DNA from: Pollenia angustigena
Taxonomy: Eukaryota; Arthropoda; Insecta; Diptera; Polleniidae
NCBI GenBank assembly: GCA_930367215.1
Contig: OV884059.1
Location: forward strand, 35,889,882 to 35,953,881
Length of the DNA: 64,000 nt
Reading direction: 5' to 3'
The position numbers and the translations under genes are program-made. Under the pieces are notes generated by a model, which was not told where the DNA came from, made no database searches, and saw nothing but the letters and a program-made list of their open reading frames with translations. This document shows positions 55,060 to 64,000 of this stretch, piece after piece (the first letter of the stretch is position 1; each line of letters opens with the position of its first letter).

Positions 55060-55714
55060 GATTCATAGCTCTGGTCCTACTGAACCGATTTTGCTGGATT
55101 TCAATCCCAAACTACAAGCAATTTGGCACCAAGTTTGTTCATTTCTTTTGAGTTGCTGGGTGCCGGGTCATTGCGATATAGGCGGCAACGAGATTGCTGA
55201 TGAGTTGGCAAGACAGGGCTCAGAGTTGGAGGATCCTGACTATGTGGAGGCGGTTAGGCCTCCATTGGGCTTCTATTTTAGTAGAATTAGGGAATGGATA
55301 ACGAGCGTGACCCATCGGGCCGGGGGGAGCCGAACGGACTGTCGGGTATCGCGGACACTGTGGCCGGTGCTTAGGAAGTCCGATTCGGTGTCGCTGTTGG
55401 GCAGGAGCAGGGTCTGCGTTAGGACCATGATAGGAATTATCACGGGCCACTGTATGATAGGCAGGATGGCGGTGAGGATGGGATCCGACTTGTCGGATAT
55501 ATGCAGGTTGTGCGAGGACCCTGAGGAGTTGGAGTCAGTTGAGCACCTTCTGTGCCACTGTCCCAGGCTGCAGGGTAGCAGGTTGAGGTGGCTGGGCAGT
55601 AGATTCCTGGGCGAATTAGGGGATGTCTCGGGTTGCGGACTCGAGAATCTGATAGGATTCGTAATGGGGATGGCCTGGCTGCGCGAGGGGAGACTGGGTG
55701 CTAACCGCTCGTAG
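55060..55714 (+). pseudogene. Non-LTR retrotransposon 3' end (RNase H + zinc motif)
   Basis: The plus frame contains CWVPGHCDIGGNEIADELAR, the C-terminal RNase H motif of I/LOA-type non-LTR elements, and CRLCEDPEELESVEHLLCHC, a CCHC motif typical of their C-termini, ending RLGANRS. It is far more GC-rich than its surroundings. The endonuclease, reverse transcriptase and most of RNase H are missing, consistent with 5' truncation. A 3' UTR follows to a (TACC)n tail near 55925-55940. Confidence 0.85.
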
Positions 55715-55934
55715 GGCGGATTTGGTTTAAGGGATTTCTCTCGGGGTTGGTCCTTTACCTTCTTTTCCTTCCTTTCTTTTCTACCCATCTTTCGGATCTG
55801 TCTTATGCTTCTGCTGCTTATTTCACCTACTTATGCCTTCTTGGCTATCTCTAATTAAGGCGTCACAATGGACCATATTGGTCTCTGGGTGAAGGTGTGA
55901 AGGAAACTTCACACCGGCCTTTCTACCTACCTAC

Positions 55935-56130
55935 CTACCTTTGAGTTGTTCGAAAGTGAGCGTGTTTTCAACAGACGGACAGACAGACGGACTTGGCTAA
56001 ATCGACTTAGAATTACTCAAGGACCCAGAATATATATACTTTATTGGGTCTGAGATGAATAATAAAAAAGTTTCACACAGAATGACAAACTTAATATACC
56101 CTCTTCACAACTAATTGTGGTGGAGGGTAT
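55935..56130. repeat. Other end of the GTGGAGGGTATA repeat
   Basis: CAGACGGACAGACAGACGGAC, ACCCAGAATATATATACTTT and GTGGTGGAGGGTATAAAA form the common dipteran terminal segment paired with 54409-54960 across the non-LTR insertion. Confidence 0.7.
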
Positions 56131-56224
56131 AAAAATGCATATTTATGTTGAAATAAACAATTTTTTGAATTCATAAAATTTAATTTCTTCAAATTTATTT
56201 ATAGATATAATAAATAAATAATAA

Positions 56225-56700
56225 ATACTAAAAAATACATATTTATATTGAAATAAACTATTGTTTGATTTTAAGAATTCATAAAATTTAATTTCTTCAA
56301 ATTTATGTGCATTAAATTTATTGAAATAAAACATTGGACGGTGCAAAACTAAAAAATTTGTCATAAATGGCTGATAAGTTGCTACAGAAAAACTAACTAT
56401 TACAATTTCGTAACAGAACGGCACGGAACAGAACAGAAACAGAAAGTAAAGACTAATTCTGCCTTTAGTCTTTACTTTCTGTTCAGTTCCGTGCCGTTCT
56501 GTTTCGAAATTGTAATAGTTAGTTTTTCTGTAGCAACTTATCAGTTACTTATGACAAATTTATTAGTTTTGCACCCTCCGTTGTTTTATTTAAATAAATT
56601 TAATGCACATAAATTTGAAGAAATTAAATTTTATGAATTCTTAAAATCAAACAATAGTTTGTTTCAATATAAATATGTATTCTTTAGTATTTATTTTGCT
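56225..56700. repeat. Palindrome with arms of about 230 bases
   Basis: AGTCTTTACTTTCTGTTCAG and its left-arm inverse meet near 56462. Pairing runs out through TTCATAAAATTTAATTTCTT to about 56225/56695 with scattered differences. A further diverged left repeat lies at 56140-56215. Confidence 0.82.
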
Positions 56701-56714
56701 GAAATATTATTAAT

Positions 56715-57505
56715 CCATTAAGGATTAAGGAGCCGGCTATGCGGAGAAGCTTTATTTAGCGAAGCCGGTGTTTGTTATACCAAAGCGGAGAAAATCCTTG
56801 CGCCTGGCCGAAGGCCGGCTATGCAGAGAAGCTTTATTTAGAGAAGTTGTGGTTTATTTGATTACATTTTTATTACTTACCTAGTGCACTTCCGTAACAT
56901 TTTGATATAAATTTTGTAAAAACAGTGTTAGGAGCTAAAGATTTAAAAAGTTTTAAATAAATTTTGCATTTACAGAAAGATATGTTCAAATGCTTTCAAA
57001 TAATACCAATATTGGCCATATACGTTCAGAAATGTAGAGGGAAATCGCAAGTTTATATGAAAACTTCAGAGGTCCATAACTCGGAAACTATGCGTTTCCG
57101 AGAATTTTGCCATTTAATTTTTTCTTCTTATTTTTCAATTTTCTATCACCCTATGTACTTTTTTTTTTATTTAGAGCTGCGATGGTAAACTAGACTTGTT
57201 CCCATTTTGATATAAATTTTGTAAAAACTGTATTAGGAGTTAAAGAGTTAAAAAGTTTTTAATAAATTTTGCATTTCCAGAAATATCTGTTCAAATGCTT
57301 TCAAATAATACCAATATTGGCCACATATGTTCAGAAATGTAGAGGGAAATCGCAAATTTATATGAAAACTTCAGAGGTCCATAACTCGGAAACTATGCGT
57401 TTCCGAGAATTTTGCCATTTTATTTTTTCTTCTTATTTTTCGATTTTCTTTTACCCTATGTACTTTTTTTTATTTGGAGCTGCGTATGTAAACTGGACTT
57501 GTTCC
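56715..57505. mobile_element. Two foldback-like right arms with an 82-bp repeat remnant
   Basis: About 1.5 copies of the 82-bp unit (GCGAAGCCGG, 56757) lead into a right arm ending GTAAACTAGACTTGTTCC (about 57200), followed immediately by a second right arm ending GTAAACTGGACTTGTTCC (57505). Left arms are missing. Confidence 0.7.
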
Positions 57506-57514
57506 AAAAAAAAA

Positions 57515-57726
57515 CTAAAGTAACAATTTTAAAACAATTTGAAACCCTTATTGCTGAACTTGAAAATAAGCTAAGTTTGGCAAAAGGATTTCAACGCAGC
57601 TCAACTCCTAACAATTTCAAAAAAGAATGGGAGGAAATAACAACAAAATTAAATTCAATGGGACCACCAATTAGAGACAGCGAGGGTTGGCAAAAGGTTT
57701 GGCTAGAAAATTTTTTAAAATTATAA
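57515..57726 (+). pseudogene. Zeste/Myb-SANT-like domain fragment, PIF/Harbinger type
   Basis: Plus frame: ILKQFETLIAELENKLSLAK, then FKKEWEEITTKLNSMGPPIR and GWQKVWLENFLKL, stop. The KW..L...LNS.GPP.R....W.KVW pattern is the Myb/SANT-like domain of zeste and of Harbinger accessory proteins. It stops abruptly where the basic region should follow. Confidence 0.72.
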
Positions 57727-57935
57727 ATTTTTAAATTTCGACCATTTTCAATGGTTGCCAATTTGATTGTGTTGGAGATTGATGATGAGCGAGTTATACT
57801 CCTCATTGACGGCTCAATTTTTTTCAAAACTAACTTAAATGCTTAATCGAAAATACTCAATAATTCTATATAAAAAACAAATTTACAAATTGTTCGTATG
57901 AATTTTCACAAATACAAACCAAATTGTTTTATTAC

Positions 57936-58052
57936 TCACGTGTTGTCCGGCAATTTGAAAATGGATGATCTTTGTCTTATAACTTTCCTCTGAAGCTTTA
58001 GCATTTCTTTATTTTCTTCATCACTACTTTTAGAGTCAAACAAAAATAACAT
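57936..58052 (-). pseudogene. PIF/Harbinger nuclease, probable first exon
   Basis: Minus strand: MLFLFDSKSSDEENKEMLKL, then QRSSIFKLPDNT followed by GTGAGT as donor. An acidic start followed by a LPD(N/S) motif resembles the N-terminus of insect Harbinger nucleases. It converges on the zeste-like fragment to its left. The remainder of the nuclease is absent. Confidence 0.5.
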
Positions 58053-58904
58053 TTTACACGAAAATTTAAAAAATAAATTAATTTACTGTCAAAATACATA
58101 GGGATGAGCAATAGTTTTTTTTTTAAATATCGATAACATGTCGACATCAACATATACATGCAAATTAATACCGATTTAATGTCGAGTTGACGTCGGCGTC
58201 GACTAAATGCGACGTGAGCTAAAAATTAACGACGCCGTCGACAACGAGTTTAGTAATAGAGGGGAATGTTTATCGTATAAAATGGCAACGCACCCAAAAT
58301 AAACCTTTATATTAGTTCAGGCAAGTTTTGTCGATGACGAAGAAGAATGACTGAACGTGGAATCTTTTGTGCGATACTTGCGAGCGAATTCATATCCGGT
58401 AGAACAAATTGTCTTGCTTTAGGACATATTTTCGAATTTTCTAATATGCTGGGACTTATTAAGAAGATACTATAAATACAGCAATGTCTCCACTGTTAAT
58501 TATTTCTAATATGTATTTGGATTCAATTTCATTTGTTGGTGTTGTCCGATGATAATTTTATTCATTTTGTTAGGAAAATATTTCTAAGTAAAAAAAAGTA
58601 TGTACATTATACATGCCATAGCCAAAATGTCCATAAAAAAATATTAACAAACGCAAAGATTTGAAATTTGTTCTATATTAAGAAAATAATAAACTATTAA
58701 ATTTACCATTGTCACAATTTTAAATGCCTAAAGTAAATAAATAAATAAGAGTTTTTGCATTTGCTCTTTCAGAACTCCGCTAATGTAGTACAAAAATTGT
58801 GTAAATTTTTAAAAATTGCGGAAGGTTTTTCTGCCTAAATGACCAGCATCACTTATTTGGTATTGGCTATCACGTGGTGATAGGTACATTTTTTTAATGA
58901 GGAA
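58053..58904. other. No gene seen
   Basis: Contains a local CGACGTCGGCGTCGACT-type palindromic patch (58185-58245), unusually CG-rich for the window. Frames are short and broken. Confidence 0.3.
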
Positions 58905-61300
58905 TTGCCCTAATGTACGGCGCTACGAAATATGGCCCCAGGAAATATGGCCCCAACAAAATAAATGAAAATTGACCCCAAATTTGGGGCTATTTTTCAT
59001 AATGCAATATGGCCCCATTTTTTTAATGAAAAATTACCCCAAATTATGAAAAATAAAAAAAAAATTCCATGTAAAATTGGGCCTGAATTCATATGAAAAG
59101 TGACCCAAAATTTGTGGGCTATTTTTCGTTATTATTGGGTGATTTTTCGTTTTTTAAATTTGGTGATTTTTCATTATGAAAAATCGCCCAAAAATATTAT
59201 ATGAAAAATAGCACAATTTTTCCAGGCCATTTTTCATTTTTAAAATTTCGTCAAAATCTTACATACTATTTGTCTAAATCATTCATTATTACTATACTAA
59301 AGCGTGTCGGCATAGCCGGCCTAAGGCCGGGCGCAAGGATTTTCTCCTCTTTTGTACAACAAGTACCGGCTTCGCTAACTAAAGCTTCTCTGCACAACCG
59401 GCCTTCGGCCGGGGGCAAAGATTTTCTCCTCTATGGTATAACAAAAACCGGCTTCGCTATCTAAAGCTTCTCTGCATAGCCGGCCTTCGGCCGTGCGCAA
59501 GGATTTTGTCCTCTATGGTATAACAAATACTAGCTTCGCTAACTAAAGCTTATCTGCGAAGTCGGCCTTCGTTCGGAAACAAGGCAGATTTAAGAATCTT
59601 TACTTAGCGAAACCGGTACTTGTTATACCATAAAGCAAAAAATCCTTGCGCCCACCCAAAGGCCGTCTGCGCAGAGAAGCTTTAGTAAGCGAAGCCGGTC
59701 TTTGTTATATCATAGAGGAGAAAATCATTAGCGAAGCCGGTTTTTGTTATACCATAGAGTAGAAAATACCTGCGCCTGGCCGAAGGCCGGCTATGCCGAG
59801 ACGCTTTAGTAAGCGCTGCCGGTATTTGTTACACCATAGGGGAGAAAATCCTTGCGCCCAAAAGTGTTTTCGTTATATGTTTAATATATGCACGCAGAGA
59901 AAAAACAACAAAACCATTTTTAAATGTTTATTTTAACCATATCATTGTCACCAACAACCATATTATGGTAAAATAAGTTTCTTTAAACTTACATTTGTAT
60001 GTTACTAAATTTATATGAATAATAAACACTATTTTGCAAATTGGGTAATTTTTAAATTTTTTTTTTTTTTTGGGAAAAAATTATTTTTTTCTTTTTGGGT
60101 CATTTTTAATTTTTATTTTGGGCCCTTTTTCGTTTTTTTTTTTTTGGGCAAAATTTCATATATAACTTTTTCGGTAATTTTTCATGTTCTTTTGGGCAGT
60201 TCTTCATTTGGGCGATTTTTTCATTTATTATTTTGGGCCATTTTTCTTTGGGCGATATTTCCTACAGCCTAAATATGACCCTAAATTTGGGGTTATTCTT
60301 CATTATGCAAAATCACCTCAAAATTTATAATGAATTTGAATCCCAAAAAAGAACAAAAAGAAAGTTACATTAAAAATTTTCCGTGGAGTTCATATGCCCA
60401 AAGCTAAAAATCACAAATTTAGAATCCCGATTTCAAAATGCGGATAATTATACAGTTTTGGTTTTAAAAATTGTACGATTGATAGCATGGTTGGGCTTTC
60501 GGCCATGCGCAAGTATTTTTTCTCTATGGTATAACGAAAACTGGCTTTGCTTACTTGAGCTTCACGTTATAGACGACGGCCTTCGGCCTGGCGCAAGGAT
60601 TTTCTCTTCTATGGTATAACGAATACTGGCTTCGCTAAATTAAGCTTCTCTATATAGCCGGCCTTCGGCCGGGTGAAAGGATTTTCTTGTCTTTGGTATA
60701 ACGAACACTGGCTTCGCTCACTAAAGCTTCACTACATAGCCGGCCTTCGGCCGGGCGCATGGATTTTCTTTTCTATGGCTCTCTGGCTTCGCTCAGTAAA
60801 GCTTCTCTTAATAGCAGGCCTTCGGCCGGGCTCAATGATTTTTTCCTCTATGGTATAACAAACACCGGCTTCGCTAATTAAAGCATCTCTGCATAACCGG
60901 CAAGGATTTTTTCTACTTTGGTATTAAGAATTCGGGTTTTTTATACTTTTCCTAGAAACTTTTACATAGAATTTAAAAAAATTTGTGTAAAAATGTTTAG
61001 GGGGATTTTTCATTTCTTAAAATTTGCATTTTTTATTAGTAGACGAAAAATAGCCCCAAAGTAAAAATTGTGATTTTATTTGGGGCCATTTTTCATTCCT
61101 TGATATTGGGGTCATTTTTCATTCCACCTAAAATGCAAAAACACCCTAACGAAAAAATGAAAAATAACCCCAAAAAAAAACAAAAAAATTGCGCCAAAAT
61201 TGTGTGTTGTTGTGTCTCATGTAAAATTTTGGGGCCGTTTTTCATTTTACTTTTGGGGCCATATTTCTTAAGGTCATTTTGCGCACCGCCCTAATGTGCA
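58905..61300. mobile_element. Composite repeat: GGCCCC/TTTTTCAT words plus 82-bp arrays
   Basis: AAATATGGCCCC near 58930 and its inverse GGGGCCATATTT near 61255 suggest inverted ends. Between them, imperfect TTTTTCATTTTGGGGCCA-like words recur (58920-59250, 60020-60330, 61000-61260). Two arrays of the 82-bp GCCGAAGGCCGGC unit lie at about 59290-59870 (orientation switches near 59590) and 60490-60915. Confidence 0.6.
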
Positions 61301-62043
61301 TATGTATGTATGTGTTTATTTTAAATTTGCATTTTAAATAATTCACATCTCTGTCTATTAAAAATTTATTTGTTTACGCAACAAGAAAAAGAATATTAAA
61401 AAAAGAAGTAAATGGACGAACGATTAAATTTTAAGAAGAATTTAATTTTAATGAATTCAATAAAAAATTGCTTTGACCCACAAAGTGCTCTGTAGTTTGA
61501 CCTTCCGTTGTTAACTAACGCAACGTTTACTTGGCAAAGCCTTGCGTTTGCAAGATAGAGAGGTGGCATTGTCTTCCTTTCTCTCCTACAAATTCAGAAC
61601 TTTGCGTGTGACACGCTCTTACACATCGAACAAATCACAAGAGTTGAAAAAATATCAAAGTAATTTTTGGGAATACAAAATTTTAATTTAAAAGATTTTG
61701 TTAGTCGTGCTTAATTAACAATAAATTTCAGAGTTTTTATCAAGAATAAAAATTGGGAATTAAGCACAACTTACAAACAATCTTTTAATTTGTTCTGACT
61801 TGTGCGCTAACAGCGTTATCCACTTGTAACAAGATATCGAGAACAGACAAATCACAGGCACAAATAACCCGTGTGTGGGAAGCTTTAGAATCCAAAAACA
61901 CAGTAGGTACTTAAAGCATGTATTCAAAGTAAAAGAGCAGTCAACTTATGACAACTAACGTTAATCCATAACTTGTTTTTGCCATCAGAACGTTTTTGAC
62001 GCTTTCTATAACTTATGTACATCCGTTTCGATTGTTATTTTAG
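61301..62043. other. No gene seen; end of the MMD intron
   Basis: A segment at 61660-61790 resembles 52870-52970 (TTTTTGGGAATACAAAATTT) and contains AATTAAGCAC in inverted pairs. Otherwise AT-rich up to the acceptor. Confidence 0.4.
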
Positions 62044-62212
62044 TGGAATTAAAAATGCTTTACATCGATGTGATCGAGCGATGATTTACATATTCATAGC
62101 AGCATCGTACTTCCCATGGCTGCTATTGGAAAATCCTGATAAATCTGTTGTGCTAAGTAGTATGGAATGGATAATTTGGTTAATGGCAGCTAGTGGCATC
62201 GCTTATCAACAG
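62044..62212 (+). CDS. MMD: MMD-like PAQR protein, coding exon 3
   Basis: Starts after TTATTTTAG, completing Asn121, and encodes residues 122-177. ALHRCDRAMIYIFIAAS is the conserved HxCDR.xIY.FIAAS block of MMD proteins (the Asp is a PAQR signature residue), followed by PWLL and WIIWLMAASG, a further membrane segment. The donor GTATGT at 62213 is in phase 0. Confidence 0.95.
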
Positions 62213-62273
62213 GTATGTATTTAATATGCTATAAAATATATTAATAATTAAACAAAATAAAAATTTTTTGTAG

Positions 62274-62573
62274 ATGTTCCATGAGCGCTTTAAATGTTTA
62301 GAGACTTGTTTTTATATATTGATGGGATTGGGTCCTGCACTTGTGGTTTTTTGCACTGGCCATGAATTTCGTGGAATGACCGAGTTAAAAATGGGAGGAT
62401 TCTTCTATATATTAGGAATATGTTTTTTTAAGTCGGATGGTATCATACCAATGGCTCATGCTATTTGGCATTTGTTTGTAGTAATAGCATCGGGACTACA
62501 TTACTATGCAATCTTAGCTAACTTGTACCCACCCTTAGAATCTTCGATAATAACGCATGAAGAAATCTTGTAG
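62274..62573 (+). CDS. MMD: MMD-like PAQR protein, coding exon 4 and stop
   Basis: After a 61-base intron (62213-62273). Encodes residues 178-276: MFHERFKCLETCFYILMG, GPALVV, then FFKSDGIIPMAHAIWHLFVV. SDGIIP.AHAIWH is the C-terminal PAQR signature with the HxxxH metal-ligand motif. The C-terminus is LYPPLESSIITHEEIL. With the other exons it gives the complete seven-pass topology. The total is longer than the vertebrate protein, mainly at the N-terminus. Confidence 0.95.
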   Translation: MFHERFKCLETCFYILMGLGPALVVFCTGHEFRGMTELKMGGFFYILGICFFKSDGIIPMAHAIWHLFVVIASGLHYYAILANLYPPLESSIITHEEIL

Positions 62574-63425
62574 TGCTAATTGTTACTTAATTTACGGTGA
62601 TGTATTTTATTTTATTTTTTTTTTTTTTTAGTTAATTTAAAAGACGTATAAGTTAAGTTGAAGAAAACATTACATTACTATTTACAAGTTTGAATTTTTT
62701 AAATGAATTTATTATTTTATCGAATATTTATTTTTTTTTTACCATGTATCAGATTTGGCTTCCGTTTAAAAGTATTTATGTATGTATATTAATGTAATAT
62801 ATAACACAACTCTTTTATTCTTATAAGTTACACTTAAAGTAATGCTGCATACGTATAGTTTTAAAACGGGATTTTCTGCATTTAGATAATGCAGTATCTA
62901 ACCTACTACAAGCAAAGTATATTTTTTATAAAATTTACCCAATTATCAATTAATATTTCCCGAAATTTTTCTTCCTTCTCCTATTTTAACGATTGAATTT
63001 AAGTAGGAAAAATGGGAGAAGGAAGAAAATTTTCCAGGGAACTTTCATTCATAATATAAGTATGTATGTTAAATATTTATTAACAAGCTCTCCTGTGTAA
63101 AATGATGATGTCCTCTATACATATTTACCTCCAGTATCAAACAACCATAACCACCAATTTTTCCAAAAAAAGAAAATATATATATATATATGTATATATA
63201 CATATGTATATATAAACATAAAACATAAATATTAACAAACATTTTAGTGTTCAATAGAAAAAATTCCAAAATTCGATTTTAAACATAGAATGATTTAATT
63301 TCTAATTAAGTAAAAATAGTGAATTCTAGTTTAATTTCTATTACGTAATACATTATATATAAATATTATTGCCAAAATGATGAACTAAAAACAATAAAAC
63401 TTTAAATTTATCAAAAGACTTTAAT
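62574..63425. other. Intergenic region between convergent genes
   Basis: AT-rich 3' region. A + sense AATAAA at 63393-63398 is one candidate for the MMD poly(A) signal. A (TA)n run lies at 63176-63200. TTCTTCCTTCTCC and its inverse GGAGAAGGAAGAA form a hairpin (62970-63030) that could affect 3'-end formation. Confidence 0.45.
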
Positions 63426-64000
63426 TTATTCCGTACTTAATACTTCAACAAGAAAATCAATAGTATTTTGTTGTTCCAAAGTCAAGGCCTCCTGTTGCTT
63501 TCCACGCTCTAACAAAACCACTGGACAGGATAAAATTGGAGCTGCTTTTTCGGGTACCATACGATTTATAACGCGTTTCCAGGTGTTGCGAATTACTTCT
63601 ACATGACACATAAGATGTTTCTTTAGCATTTGCAAATCATCATAATTGGCCAACAATAATATATGGGAAATAGCCAAGCAGAGCTGTTCCTGCAGACTGT
63701 CGCGATGATTGTATTCGTGAAAATTGTCCAGATTATACGATTGCTCTATTGCCTCCAACACGGAACACCAAAACCTTTCATAATAGATACCAAAGTATGA
63801 CCTTTCCGTAATGTTTGTTATGGCAACCGAGGCGTTAATACGTACTTTAAAATTGGAATGATGAACAATTACGTGACATAAAGCGGAGAAAAGTGTTTCT
63901 TGCCAATTAAAGTCGTTACATTTGAATATGATTGGATTTCTCAATAAATTGCTAATTGCATAACAAGTATTCCATTTAACTTTAGCATTCCCTGAGGAGC
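63426..64000 (-). CDS. HEATR6: HEATR6-like HEAT-repeat protein, C-terminal part (runs off the edge)
   Basis: The minus frame is open from the right edge to the stop at 63426-63428. It reads NAKVKWNTCYAISNLLRNP, then SNFKVRINASVAITNITERS, YGIYYERFWCSVLEAIEQ (with one F inserted after the first Y) and LQEQLCLAISHILLLANYDD. The order KVRWNACYA...NFKVRI..A.AL...LR.Q.C.AL.HLL matches the C-terminal HEAT repeats of HEATR6 (about 1180 residues in vertebrates). No start lies within the window. The exon has no intron in this part. A poly(A)-type AATAAA overlaps the stop codon. Confidence 0.88.
   Translation of the reverse strand, partial: SSGNAKVKWNTCYAISNLLRNPIIFKCNDFNWQETLFSALCHVIVHHSNFKVRINASVAITNITERSYFGIYYERFWCSVLEAIEQSYNLDNFHEYNHRDSLQEQLCLAISHILLLANYDDLQMLKKHLMCHVEVIRNTWKRVINRMVPEKAAPILSCPVVLLERGKQQEALTLEQQNTIDFLVEVLSTE

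Larger units (their letters stand above)
47607..62043 (+). other. 14.4-kb intron of the MMD-like gene, filled with mobile elements
   Basis: Bounded by GTAAGT (47607) and TTATTTTAG (to 62043), phase 2 on both sides. It holds ATATCGTC copy B, a TAA-flanked MITE, a 109-bp hairpin, a 1.07-kb palindrome, a GGCTCAG element, a non-LTR fragment, foldback-like ends, Harbinger debris and the GGCCCC-rich element. No extra MMD exon is needed: exons 2 and 3 align end to end with the vertebrate protein. Confidence 0.85.

Noticed and set aside
55273..55788. 171-codon minus frame
   Set aside because: Shadow of the GC-rich RNase H/CCHC-encoding plus strand; Ser/Pro-rich composition without motifs.
10035..58052. 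Interleaved two-gene Harbinger architecture deduced from the 10-kb and 57-kb remnants together
   Set aside because: The accessory domains differ (MADF/BESS-like against zeste/Myb-like), so the two remnants belong to different families and cannot be combined into one map.
59201..60858. Several 61-87 codon frames containing GLRPGARIFSS
   Set aside because: All are translations of the 82-bp repeat (GGCCTTCGGCCGGGCGCAAGG); they recur because the DNA repeat does, not because a protein is conserved.
63942..63944. Start codon for the HEATR6-like protein
   Set aside because: The codon is TTG, and the frame is open and conserved upstream (NTCYAISNLL) to the window edge, so it is internal.

Overview
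The window is AT-rich, intron-bearing DNA from an insect nuclear genome. The best fit is a higher (brachyceran, probably calyptrate) fly: it carries P-like, hAT, PIF/Harbinger, Jockey, BEL/Pao and Helitron remnants beside animal genes with short phase-compatible introns. The species cannot be named from the sequence. Only two host genes are clear. An MMD-like PAQR membrane protein lies on the + strand in four coding exons (47173-47343, 47416-47606, 62044-62212, 62274-62573). The C-terminal part of a HEATR6-like gene lies on the - strand (63426-64000, running off the right edge). The two genes converge, with 852 bases between their stop codons.

Almost everything else is transposable-element DNA, much of it nested. 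At 1-5290 a P-like transposase (- strand) is split by a full-length Jockey-clade retrotransposon with intact ORF1 and ORF2, an 8-bp target duplication and a plausible internal promoter. At 5.9-9.7 kb there is a TA-flanked palindromic MITE, then two unrelated hAT elements side by side that share one 8-bp target site (three ATTTATAG copies). At 10.0-11.2 kb lie the last exons of the two genes of a PIF/Harbinger element. At 11.6-12.95 kb there is a 247-bp tandem array, followed at 13.0-13.9 kb by a flightless-I pseudogene holding a tRNA-derived SINE. At 14-18 kb there are TIR elements and a decayed BEL/Pao gag. At 18.3-27.6 kb a broken non-LTR element contains a 469-bp TIR element and a 6.3-kb nest (TIR element > ATATCGTC-family transposon > hAT element > smaller MITEs).

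The 27.6-46.4 kb stretch is a MITE field. Its parts are further ATATCGTC-family copies, CAAGG-TIR MITEs with 8-bp duplications, TAA-flanked MITEs, foldback-like elements with an 82-bp internal repeat, a 1.4-kb near-perfect hairpin, an autonomous-derived Helitron end and a short complete Helitron. The second MMD intron (47607-62043, 14.4 kb) is filled with the same families plus a 5'-truncated non-LTR element and Harbinger debris.

Several families occur in two to five copies here, so the window supplies its own empty sites and paralogues. These let many insertions be resolved to the base. The least familiar items are the four-copy ATATCGTC transposon family, the 1.4-kb hairpin, the 82-bp repeat shared by different element types, and a possible 76-residue membrane-protein gene inside a TIR element.
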